Shown here: positions 21,952 through 32,089 of the stretch, one piece after another | Numbering within the stretch: position 1 is the stretch's first letter | How the letters are laid out: each line of letters opens with the position of its first letter | Origin: Saksenaea vasiformis B4078 | Taxonomy: Eukaryota > Mucoromycota > Mucoromycetes > Mucorales > Saksenaeaceae | NCBI GenBank assembly: GCA_000697055.1 | Contig: JNDT01001882.1 | Location: forward strand, 1-35,164 | DNA: 35,164 nucleotides | Reading direction: 5' to 3' | Made by a program: the position numbers and the translations under genes | Notes under the pieces: generated by a model | The model's input: only the letters and a program-made list of their open reading frames with translations | The model's database searches: none | Told to the model about the DNA's origin: nothing

Positions 21952-22722
21952 CTAATATCTCAAACCATCATCGAATATCCCGTTAGCAGTACTGGATGCG
22001 ATAGACGAGCTTCTTGTAGGTCCATATCCCTTCTCGAGCCCCACCAACATATACAAAGCTGTGACTGGATATACATTGTTTAAACGCATAGAACTCTTGA
22101 AATTCAAAGCCATCTCGTTGGTGAGCAGCATCCGACAACGTAGGTCGGAATACAATGTCCTTTTCAGCCTGTTCGAACAGAACGAAAAGATACCGTTGAC
22201 GTTTAAGTATATCCGGTGGATGGGGTCCAAAATAAGGCGTGTACACATGAAGAGCACTAGTATTCCTCAGTGAAGCAGCAGTATTTGCAGCATCCATATT
22301 GGTCACGATCCGTGGTCGAACGTACCCTCCTTCTGGTCTGTCAAGATTAATCTAAAGTAGCCGGGATTTAAACTCAATCCAAAAAAGGTTGCGTTACCAA
22401 AGCCAGCGTATATTGTGCATCAAGTGTTGGTGGATTAAATTGAGACATGGGGGATCAACTAGTTCGTCAGGCCGTAGTTCTTGTTCCATTGTAATCAGTT
22501 TATTATTGTACTTGATCTCCATTATCGTAGAAGGGAGAAAGGCCTGTAGTTACTTGAATGAACGCTTTAGAGAGATGGTTCCCTCACTGTCTGCGTACCC
22601 TCTGGAATGATATGACCAGAAGGTAAAACCTCTCTGATTGTTTGAGCAACTTTTGCATCAAGTGCCAATACGCTCGTAACAAAAGCAGCAACAGCCAGTA
22701 CAATAAAGTCAGCCCTAATCAT
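21952..22722 (-). pseudogene. pseudogene of secreted PEBP (duplicate of 24941-25789)
   Basis: Three exon-equivalents at the same relative positions as the intact gene: 22722-22599 (signal-peptide exon, still open, hydrophobic core IVLAVAAFVTSVLA), an exon ending near 22400, and 22351-21952. It keeps the PEBP signature YFGPHPP and the RYLFVLFEQ strand. Compared with the intact copy it has a 1-nt deletion in the C run at about 22446-22452 and a 1-nt insertion near 22081-22090 that throws the C-terminus out of frame. It also lost a codon in the LDADTP ligand-pocket motif, leaving LDRP. These are read by direct comparison of the two copies. Confidence 0.85.
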
Positions 22723-23039
22723 CAATTGTTTATAATGCAAGACAGCTATAGTCCATTTATATTTGTGCAGCTAGCATCCTTTCGTTTTTAAAGACATACT
22801 AGTCGGCTTCTATCGTTAAGATATGATGTATCGTCAAGATAAGTAAAAATTTTAAAATGGCCATGGTATGAAAAAAATGGTACTGAAATTTGCTTGAGAA
22901 ACTAAAAAGAGGAACACCTTGACTACCAACTCTGGCACGGATTTCCTAATACACTACTATACAAATGATGGTGCTTCTTTTTTGTTTACAGAATGAGGGA
23001 GATAGAACGTGTTAGGTGAGAGCAGAAACGACATCTTCC
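22723..23039. other. duplicated intergenic DNA
   Basis: The spacer between the two pseudogenes. It resembles the spacer 25790-26116 of the intact copy (shared GGCCATGG, ACTACC and GGCACGGATTT segments). No gene seen. Confidence 0.6.
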
Positions 23040-24395
23040 ACGTCGGCACCTTGAATTGCTCATGTCAGGGCGACGCGTCCTCGCCCTCGAAAGACAGTCG
23101 GATTTTAGCCGCCACCTCCGGGCGCAGCTGTCTGATCCGCGCATATTCCTTTGTGATAGTTTGGATGGCCGTTGTCTAACAACAATCGGTTACGTGTGAA
23201 CCCTATTTGTTCCTATTTTCATCTATGAATTACCTGTTTGACCCGAAAAGTGACATCCGCATTACCTTTGGCAACGTAATTTGATGAATATTGGTCCTCA
23301 TTTTCACGGGTCTGGCCCTCTTCTTCTTATTCATCTTTCCCCAGAACTGTATTCTTAAACACGCCCTCATCAAATTTTGTCCCGTACATTTTTCAGCCCC
23401 CTTCCATCGTTTGCCGTTCATCTTTAATTAATTTCATCTCTTAATCTTCCCGACGGTACACATCTATAACCTATCCGTCAGTAACAATGGTCGCGCTCTT
23501 AACTTTCTTTTTTTTTCTTCATTTTTGCGAAACATAACACAGGATGCCAGCGCGATTCGCTTAAATCAGGTGACATGCGCAAACTCAACTCAACTCAACC
23601 ACTGTTGGTCGTAACACAAGCAGTATATTCTGATAAGCCGAAAACAGCTCATTCTTCTTTATGCATTTTTAATTGCAGCAATGTGTCAGCAAAGGATTGA
23701 ATCGATCATCCTGTCACAATAACAAATTATTACTGCTTTTTCATTTCGTCATACCCGCAGTAATACTTACATTTTTGATAGACTTGTTTAACATCGTGAC
23801 CAGCGTATGTATCATCTGGATCATCGGAAAATTCTACGCAATTGCGCTTTTGGATTCGGAAGAAGACATTCTGATCCGTATCCATTGGCTCCGCTGAAGG
23901 GTTCACCGCCAGGCACTTTTTTGCAGGCTTCTCTAATTCTGGATCAAATCCTTCGATTTCTATAGACGGAATCGGAGTTAGCATAAATGCAGGCTCGGGG
24001 GCTCTGGGTCGAATGATGGTAACATATGTCGAAGACTGCCAACATGCTCCATTATTATTTGCTCTTGAAGCTTTGTTGATGGATCCGTCCAAGCATCTAA
24101 AATGAGATCTTTTTTTTTTCAGATTGCAGCTTGAAACTGATTTTGTTGCCAGTGATGTCTGTAGAAATCGATTCCATGGCATCTTCGTCCAAACAAAGAT
24201 TCTACGATTAGGTAAGCCGTCTTTCTCGTTAATCTATTCGTCCATTCATATGAATATTGTGCACTCTGATCAATTACTTCAGTTCTGGTTTTGTTGGTTC
24301 AGAAGCCTATACGACCTTTCCTTTACTTTTTCTCCTTGTCTCCCTCTAGAGTAGAATCGTGAGACCATCCTTTTTTCTTCTTCTCTCTTCTGCCT
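23040..24395 (-). pseudogene. pseudogene of Rad60/Esc2-like SUMO-like-domain protein
   Basis: Segments align in order with exons 2-6 of the intact gene at 26117-27766. The last-exon equivalent (from 23175 down) still encodes QTITKEYARIRQL and KIRLSFEGE, but is shifted and meets a TGA at 23065-23067. In the fifth-exon equivalent the codon TAC of REDYEMKL has become TAA at 23441-23443. A pyrimidine-rich insertion near 23505-23530 further disrupts that exon. The fourth-exon equivalent (24060-23770) keeps ITPIPSIEIEG-like sequence as LTPIPSIEIEG. Nothing equivalent to the first exon was found to the right of 24395. Transcription is possible but a full protein is not. Confidence 0.85.
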
Positions 24396-24940
24396 ATCGT
24401 AACCGACAGCGTCGTGAGAGACACTGTTTCAATATTCACTAGAACACAGATATAGCGAAACTGTTATTTTGTATTACATATCCTGTCTATTGATAAGTTG
24501 CTACTATTACGCTTGCGGTGCTCCATTGCGAATTTTACCATCAATGGGACCCATTTTTACACTTTAGCTGCCAGGTACGACAGCGCTTCCCAGCCTCAAG
24601 AGCGTATGCTTATATGCTTTACACCGAGATATTTGCGGTCTTATTCCTCAGACCAAGCGGTATCGTGAAGTGAATGCCTCAGAAGTAAAGTGCCGTACTT
24701 CGAAATGATCCACTTCTTGATTGCTTCCCGCTCATATTTGCCATCCTATTGCTGTGCTTACTCACTTCTTGACTCTTCAGGGGCACGAAAGGTATATTGC
24801 ACACAGGTGTGGAGGACAATGACCTTGGTATGTGAGTGTCGTTTTTATATCGTTTCAGGATTTTCATCATTATGAAAGACTCAAAATGTGGCTGTCTTCT
24901 TGGACAAAAAACCAACAACAATAACAATAACATTTTGTCT
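24396..24940. other. junction region between the two duplicate copies
   Basis: About 545 bp separating the recognisable end of the left copy from the 3' end of the right-copy PEBP gene. I see no clear match to either flank and no gene. The breakpoint of the tandem duplication should lie here. Confidence 0.5.
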
Positions 24941-25789
24941 CTAGTAGCTTACAGCACTTGTTTGCACCGCTTGAGCGCTGGCAACCGGGGTAAAGGGATA
25001 ACCAGGTATGCTCTTGGTAGGTCCATATCCATCTTCATAACCTACCCGTACATACGAAGCTGCCACTGGAACAAGGCCGTTCAAATCGATGAATTCTTGA
25101 AGATCAAACTCGTCCCGATCATGAGCAGGATCTTCCTGAATAGGTCGAAAGAGAGTATTGTTCTGAAGTTGCTCAAACAGAAGGAACGTATAACGATGCT
25201 TGCCTGAGAGTTCTGGCGGATGAGGTCCGAAATAAGGCGTGTAGGTATGGAGACCAGCTGCATCTCTGGTCGAGGTCCCCGGTTTCGACCCGTCAATGTT
25301 GGTGACGACCCATTGACGAACAAGTCCCACGGGTGTGTCGGCATCAAGCTAGAAGGAAAACAATAATTTATCCTGCTTGAGAAAGGAGGAAGGAAAAGAA
25401 AATTGAGTGATCCCTTTACCATCATAAATGTATACTGCGCGCCGGGCGTAGGCGGCTTAAACCAGATATGTGGAGGATCGACCATGTCTTCAGGAAGCAT
25501 TTCTTCTCCCATCGTAATGAGCCTGTCTTGATAGGTGATCTTCATAAACGTTCTAGGTATGAAATCATCCAGTACTTTAGAAAAAGAAATGACCATGTTA
25601 AAAGGATGGCACTTCTCTGTTTTCTTTTTTTTTTTTTTTTATTTTTTGCTTACGATCTGGAATAATGCGACCCGCTATTAATCCATATCTCTGTCTTTGG
25701 GCAACTTGTGGATCGATGGCAGGAACGCCCATGACAGAAGCAACAGCAGTAGTAGCTAGAATAAAAAACAGACTTCTCATCATCATCAT
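24941..25789 (-). CDS. secreted phosphatidylethanolamine-binding protein (PEBP, 232 aa)
   Basis: Three exons: 25789-25654, 25574-25420 and 25348-24941. Residues 1-22 form a signal peptide (hydrophobic FFILATTAVASVMG, cleavage expected near GVPA). The PEBP fold is marked by the ligand-pocket sequence LDADTP (98-103, the family's DPDxP region) and GPHPP (138-142), followed by KHRYTFLLFEQ. PEBPs bind phospholipid head groups; cytosolic members regulate kinases or proteases, and secreted fungal members are little studied. The length is slightly above the usual 180-190 because of the signal peptide and a Pro/Ser/Ala tail. Four consecutive ATGs open the frame; the first was used. A decayed paralogue with its own signal peptide lies at 21952-22722. 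Confidence 0.9.
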
Positions 25790-26116
25790 CTTCTTCTTGG
25801 ATTGATGTGGTTACTGTTCCAAGACCATCATTATTTATTTATTTATGATAACAACATTCTTCGTTTGAAAATGTACTAGAAACATATTTCTTGACTTCCA
25901 TTGCCAAAATGCTATGGGATCCTCAAGATACATAAAACAGTTTAAGATAAAATCAGCCAACACGGCCATGGAAAAAGGGGGTGAAAATGATATTGGAACT
26001 ACCTTAAGAACTATCCTTCATTACCAACGTTGGCACGGATTTTTTTTTTGCCTAATACACCATGGAAGAAGAAAAAGAAAAGAAAAAAACGACGGAACCT
26101 TTTTTTTTCTTCTTCT
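25790..26116. other. spacer between PEBP and Rad60-like genes
   Basis: Holds the PEBP upstream region and the Rad60-like 3' UTR, both on the minus strand, with T-rich and A-rich runs. It is the counterpart of 22723-23039. No additional gene. Confidence 0.6.
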
Positions 26117-27766
26117 TTACATAAGAACAGAAACGAGATCTTGATCTTCCAGGTCGGTATCTTGAATGGTTGTGTCAGGTGAGAATGTGTCGCCCTCAAA
26201 AGACAGTCGGATTTTAGCCGCCACCTCCGGGTCCAGTTGTCTGATTCGCACGTATTCCTTTGTGATTGTCTGAATGGTCGTTGTCTACCAGCAAATCGGT
26301 TTACTTGCGCATTCTACTTTTTGTTTCTATCGATGAATTTTATTACCTGTTTCACCCGAAGCGTAACATCCACATTGTCCTTTCCACGTAATTTGATGAA
26401 TATCCGTCCTTCATTTTCATGCTCTTCTTCTTCTTCATTCTTTCCCGGAACCGTGTCTTTGAACAATTCTTCATCCAACAGTGTTTCGGACATGCTCTTG
26501 ATCCTCTCCATCTTTTGCTGTTCATCTTTAATTAATTTCATCTCGTAATCTTCCCGACGGTACACCTCTATGCATACTGGCCCGTCAGTAACCTTAAGTC
26601 TTTTTCTTGTTTCCCGCAACATACCAATATGATTCGTTACATCAGGTGATATACCCAAACTCAACGGCGTTGCTCGTAACACAAGTCGTACGTTCTGGTA
26701 AACCAAAACCATGTCTTCCTTCTTGATAAACTTATGCTTGCAATAATGGGTCAGCAAAAGATCAAATCGATCGTTCTATCACAAAACAACATCAGTACCC
26801 CTTTTGTTATGTGGCAGACATCCTTACATCTTTAATAATCATCTTGACAGGTTTCTTCAACATCGCCACCACCATCTGTGCCTTTGGTTCATCAGGAATA
26901 TTCAGGCAAACATATTGTACTTTAAACGTGATTTTTTTGGGTTCGTAAGTGGCGCTTTGGTCCACGTCCATTGAGTCCGTTGCTTTCTCATCACTTGGTC
27001 CGCTCGAGGTTTCTCGCAATGCATCTTCGGCAAGTTTCGCCAACTCTGGATCAAGTCCTTCGATTTCTATGGACGGAATCGGAGTTATCGTTAATGCAGG
27101 CTCGGGCTCTGGATCGACTATGGTAATAGGCGTCGAAGACTGCCAACATGCTGCATGGTTTGACCTTGAAATTTTTTTGTCGGTGAATCCGTCCAACCAT
27201 TTGAAATGTGTCCTTACTTTTCAGGGTTGCGATTTGAAACTGATTTCGTGTCTGTGTAAGTTGGTTCTTCATCATCCGATAAAACCCTACGATTTAAAAA
27301 GTAAGCTGTCTCTCTCTCTCTGCGTCAAACTATCCGTCTGTTTTTACATGAATGTTGTTGTGCGTTTTGATCGATCTTCTATCTCCGGTTCTGGTTTTGT
27401 TGGTGTCGGTGGTTCGGAAAGTTGGTCGTCTAGGTTCACCGGCTCAACCATGTCGTCTTCATTCTCTTTTAATGTCAAAGGTTTCGGAAGGCTATACAAG
27501 CCTTTCTTTACTTTTTTCTTCCTTGTCTTCTTCTTTTCCTCTGGATCGGAATCGCTGGAACTCGATTCCTCTTTCTCTTCTTCCGCCAATCCTAATCAGT
27601 ATACACCACGTGAGAAACTAGGCCATGGTAGAGAAAGGTTTTACTTGCGTTTTTGAAGCAAATCAACAAATGGATTGTTTTTTGACGGTGCATTACCACC
27701 CTTCTTTGCTTTCTTTTGAACTCTGGAAGGGCGTTCGCGGAAACTAGCAATGTCGAAATCGCACAT
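26117..27766 (-). CDS. Rad60/Esc2/NIP45-like protein with SUMO-like domain (about 438 aa)
   Basis: Exons 2-6 are firm: 27591-27348, 27286-27218, 27164-26828, 26775-26347 and 26284-26117. The C-terminal 55 residues (QTITKEYVRIRQL, KIRLSFEGD, DTDLEDQDLVSV) are a ubiquitin/SUMO-like fold of the Rad60-SLD type. A second, weaker ubiquitin-like segment precedes it (about 240-380), and the N-terminus is acidic/basic and disordered, as in the family (about 400-450 aa). Rad60/Esc2 proteins work with SUMO ligases and Smc5/6 in DNA repair and silencing. The first exon is uncertain: ATG 27766 with a donor at 27696 keeps frame, while the better-looking protein frame running on to 27645 does not join exon 2 in phase. 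The start exon could also lie in another frame from 27822. Confidence 0.8.
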
Positions 27767-28626
27767 GAAGGAGCTGTGAAGTGTGACGGATTTTTTTTTT
27801 CATCCATGGACCTCAATTTCATTATTAAGTAAGATGATTGGTCCGTTGGATTGATTACCTCACATTGCGCAGAACTGTGCCGAGGTTATGCAGCAAAGCC
27901 CATGTTTGAGTAACGAAAACCATTCGCACTTTACCAGACACATGCATTAAAAGGGGGGAGAGACAGGGGGAACTCGAACACAAGACGCCGGATGATGACA
28001 GTTTGGCCTAACCATAGTTCCCAGTGTGCAACCGATGAGAGGCACCTTGCATTTTCCAAATAGAAAACGAAGGATGAATTCTGCTGTTTCCGACATATTG
28101 CACGAATCCCACTTTCTGCAATCATAACACAAAACATTTTGCCAGTCCATAAAGCTACCACATCATCTAACCAGGTTTTATTTTCCAGCTCAATCGGCTG
28201 CCATAAATTATTAAGATTGCATGCATTTCACATGCCAGTGTCCCCTTTCTTCAGAAAAAGGCTTCAAAGGAGCATGGATATCCCTCATCGTACCAGAAAC
28301 AGATGAAAGATTTCGAAAATTGCGGTCGCTGTTTGAAAAGGCACGAGCACATGGCCTTCCTCTAATACTGCTTTTCACTCAATGAGGCTGCCAAGCAAAA
28401 CACATCATTTCATGAAATATAGGGAAATAGTGAGAAACTGGGAAATAGTTCAAGACCTGTTCATAGATATAGTCTCTCTCTCTCCATGGAACGATAACTC
28501 AAGAAAATGTCGCCCTAGTTGGAAACGACTCGTCAAGTCCTCATGGTCACGTGTAGGTTTTCGTTGTGCTATTTTTTCTTTCTTCGGGTACCGGCTTTGA
28601 GCGTTGACTACCACATACACCCCGTT
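27767..28626. other. divergent intergenic region
   Basis: Lies between the minus-strand Rad60-like gene and the plus-strand SCYL2 gene, so it should hold both promoters. A minus-strand frame at 27947-28150 is Cys-rich but unrecognised. A sequence on the minus strand near 27966-28022 has a GTGTTCGAGTTCC element and matching 7-nt ends but is too short for a tRNA. No supported gene. Confidence 0.5.
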
Positions 28627-31600
28627 ATGAGCTCTGCATTTTACTCATTTCTTAATTCCATTACCAATTCCATAACATCGCGCTATGACATCAAGTCGCA
28701 GATCTCTGTGGCAGGGCTATGGAAGATTTATCTCGGCGTGAGGAAAACAACGGGGAAGCAAGTGGCTATATTCGTATCCTTTTCAAAAAGAAAGAATAGT
28801 TTCAGGGCCAAAAAAAAACGAGACGCATTTATCCTTGACCAACTAGCAGATATTCGAAAAAAAATCATTAGACGCATCATTCAAACGTGAACGAGGAGCA
28901 TCGAAAAATGACACCGAGAAGGTGTACGAACTATTAAAAAAAGAGGCAAGCACTTTTCTTTGCCCAGCCTTTCTTCATCGGCTTGGCACTAACAGCATCT
29001 TAAAGGCCAGCAATTTAGCACGTTTGCGCCATCCATCCATTCTTGAAGTGGTAGAACCTGTAACCGAATCACGATCGTCCATTGCCTTTGCCACAGAACC
29101 TTTGACAGGCACGCTGTCGTCCCTACTGAAAAGTAATGATAGCTACTCTTCCTCGCAGAGCCCGGATGATCGCTATGAATTGGATGAATTAGAGGTAGAT
29201 AGGAAATTGGTACAGTAATAGTTAGTGGATAGCGTCTGAACTTGTGTTGTGCTAGATACAAAAAGGGCTACTGCAAGTTGGAAAAGGATTGCAATTTCTT
29301 AATGATGCCAAGGTTGTCCATCATAATCTCACTCCCGAAGCGATCTTCGTCAATGCCAAGGTAAAAATTTGTCTAGCTCGTTGTTCGGGAGCAATTGGTT
29401 ACTTATTTATTCTGTAGGGCGATTGGAAAATTGGCGGGTAAGGTTGGATGCGTGTAAGGGAAGTGTAGCAGACCCCACTGATACCTCGGCGCCAATTATG
29501 TTTCTTTATACTAGATTGGGTTTCAGTGTGTTTATGAATAACCCAAATGAACGACCAGAAGATGTCTGTTTTGAAAGTAACGATTACTTACCAGATCAAT
29601 GTCAGATCGATCTGGATTATGCAGGTCCGTCTGTCTGTCTATTCGTCAATGACACCACTACTCACTGTTCGTTTTTTTTTTCCAAATTAGCTCCCGAATT
29701 TGTTCTGGATAATGACGTATCGCAGGCCAATGATAGCTTTGCTCTTGGCTGTCTAGCTTATACAGTGCATAACAAAGGCGTCTCACTGCTACAGACATTC
29801 AATCATTTAAGAACTTATGAGCGCAAGGTGCAAGCGTTACAAAGTCTCGACTACAGCAAAATGCCACAAGATTTACGAGGTAAAAGAAAGGAACAATCGG
29901 GGACTGGTTCCTTTATATTGATATGGAGACTAAAAAGAAAAAAAAAGGTGTGATTATGCGGCTGTTGACGCGCCATCCTTCCCAGCGAATGACAGCAGTG
30001 GAGTTTCAGAGCTCACGCTACTTTGACAATTTGCTGGTTTCGACGATGAAGTTTTTGGAAAGTTTCCCTGAAAAGACACGAGAAGAGAAGGCACAATTTA
30101 TGAAAGGGTTAACACGTGTGCTGGGACAATTTCCAGAGAGAGTATTGAAACGAAAGGTAAAACGGAGGAAAGAAGGATGAAGTTGACGGATGTAGCTAAT
30201 CCGATCGTAGATTTTACCGTCGCTTTTGGAAGAGCTGAAAGATCACCAGTTACTACCTTATACCGTTCCTAATATTTTTACCATTACACAGCAGTTATCG
30301 CAACAAGAGTTTTGTGATCAAGTGCTTCCTTCTCTGAAACCTGTCTTCAGTATAAGAGATCCTCCACAAAACATGATCGTCTTACTAGAAAAATTGGACG
30401 TCCTTCAGCAAAAAACACCACGCGAAGTTTTCCGTGACGGTATGTTGGTGCATACTCATTCTGTCATAGCAGCATGCTGACAACAAGGGATTTAGATGTG
30501 ATGCCTCTTGTCTATGCCGCCATTGAAACACCTACGGCCGTCGTACAAGAAAAAGCACTACGGATCATTCCGTCTTTAGCCGAGTCTCTGGATTACACCA
30601 CGGTAAAAAATTCATTGTTTCCTCGGGTTCAGGTAAACTATACACTTTCTATTCTTTATACACATCACCGCTAATGCCAATGGGTAGTCATTGTTTGTTC
30701 AAACGACGATTCTGTCTGTCAAAGTGAGCACATTAATTTGTTTTCATTCAATGATCAAAGTGATCGACAAGGTAAAAGCTCCCTTTTCTTTTGTGGATCC
30801 ATGCTCAAAGATGTGTACGTGTGTGATATAGTTCACGATGCAAGAAAAGATGGTACCTCTTTTGAAAAATATCAAGACAAAAGACCCTGCCGTGATGGTA
30901 AAATAAGAACGTTGTTTTCGGTCATCCCGCCTATAACGCTGTCTTTTTTTTTTGTCTTTAGTTGGCAACATTGGCTGTGTATGATGAGATGGGTAAACAT
31001 TTAGACAAGGAAATCATTGCAACAGAGATACTGCCACAATTATGGAGAATGAGTTTCGGGCCTCTATTGAACCTAGAGCAGGTAAAAAAAAACGCGTGAA
31101 GACAGTTACCGTTTTTTTTTCTTTTGGTATTCACGTGGAATTATTATTAGTTTAAAAAATTCATGAGGACGATTCGTGAACTAACAACACGAGTGGAGGA
31201 GGCGCATACACGGCATTTACAGGAAGTGAAGTCGTTAGAGGAGCAGACACGAAGTGTGAGCGGAAGCCCGGCTACGATAATAAGCAATGGTAGCCAAATA
31301 ACCGGGGATAATACCATGTCGTTTGAGTCGCTTGTTCAGGGAAAAGCCAGCGTAGATGATGCGTTCCCACCCGTGCAGAACGACAGTCCATTTGCAAGCA
31401 GACCTGTCCTCACTGTATCGTCGGCTACAACAGCGGTCACCACAAGCAATGGTTGGTCGCCTGCCACTTCTCAGCGACAAAGTCCAATGATGACACCTTT
31501 GAGCCCTCCTACTACTACTTTGGGAACGACAACGACGGTTGCTCGGCCGTCCAATCCATCCATGGAATCAGCCGGTTGGACCACACCTACTATCCCTGCA

Positions 31601-31933
31601 TTACCAACACCTCAAGCCTTTCAGAGCGCACCAGGCACGACCAGTGCATCGATGACCAATTCTCTGAGTGCTTTATCCATCCAGCCTCCAACACTGAAGC
31701 CAAACTATTCAGCCATGCGTGACATCTCTACAACAGCAGCTGCAACAGCCTCCTCCTCCTCCTACTCCTATTCCTCATCCTCTTCCTCACGACCTCCAAG
31801 TGTAGGAAGTCTGACAGGCATAGGTTTATTGCAACCTACATCAAAACATACCTCACAACAACATACGCCATCCATACAACCGCCAAGTGGCCATAAAATG
31901 AGTAATTTAAATGCATTTGATCCACTTGGTTGA
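28627..31933 (+). CDS. SCYL2-type pseudokinase (CVAK104/Ppk32-like, 832 aa)
   Basis: Fourteen exons: 28627-28773, 28850-28945, 29006-29209, 29256-29360, 29418-29437, 29515-29624, 29691-29879, 29948-30156, 30211-30439, 30496-30632, 30688-30771, 30832-30897, 30962-31081, 31151-31933. Every junction keeps frame and restores conserved sequence, e.g. VAIFIFEKK, LARLRHP, HHNLTPEAIFVN and AAPEFVLDND. Residues 25-330 are a protein-kinase fold without catalytic residues: HRD is HHN (171-173) and DFG is replaced by a Gly-Leu-Gly sequence (191-193). HEAT-type helices follow (about 340-580), then a Ser/Thr/Pro-rich tail with SPFAS and a C-terminal FDPLG, resembling clathrin/AP-binding motifs. SCYL2 proteins act in clathrin-mediated transport between Golgi, plasma membrane and endosomes. 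Intron 2 (28946-29005) is GC-AG with a CACTAAC branch site. Confidence 0.93.
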
Positions 31934-31948
31934 AAGCAAATAGAAAAG

Positions 31949-31954
31949 AATAAA
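31949..31954 (+). terminator. polyadenylation signal of SCYL2
   Basis: AATAAA 15 nt after the SCYL2 stop codon. Only 156 bp separate that stop from the next start codon (32090), so 3' processing and the next promoter are tightly packed. Confidence 0.6.
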
Positions 31955-32089
31955 TCATACCTCCTTCCAATAAAACATGCGGACATTTTTTTTTCCACTC
32001 TCTCTGTCTCTCTCTCAGGGACCGTGGCTTATGCACGTTATCTTTACTTTGACTTGCAAAAAAAAAAAAAAGTTGAACCCTTTTAACTC

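Larger units (their letters stand above)
21952..24395. repeat. left (decayed) copy of a tandem segmental duplication
   Basis: Matches 24935-27590 in order and orientation: a PEBP gene, the intergenic DNA, and a Rad60/Esc2-type gene. Shared landmarks include TAGGTCCATATCC at the PEBP 3' part, CTGGCACGGATTT versus TTGGCACGGATTT between the genes, and long near-identical exon segments. Both genes in this copy are broken, those in the right copy are open, so this is the degenerate copy. Confidence 0.9.
24935..27590. repeat. right (intact) copy of the tandem segmental duplication
   Basis: Contains the open PEBP gene, a 327-bp spacer and exons 2-6 of the Rad60/Esc2-like gene. It pairs with 21952-24395. 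The right copy is longer mainly because its spacer and introns are less eroded. Confidence 0.9.

Noticed and set aside
27966..28022. tRNA-like sequence on the minus strand with GTGTTCGAGTTCC (B-box-like) and complementary 7-nt ends GGGAACT / AGTTCCC
   Set aside because: Only about 55 nt long, with no D or anticodon stem and a poor T stem. At most a tRNA-derived remnant; not a gene.
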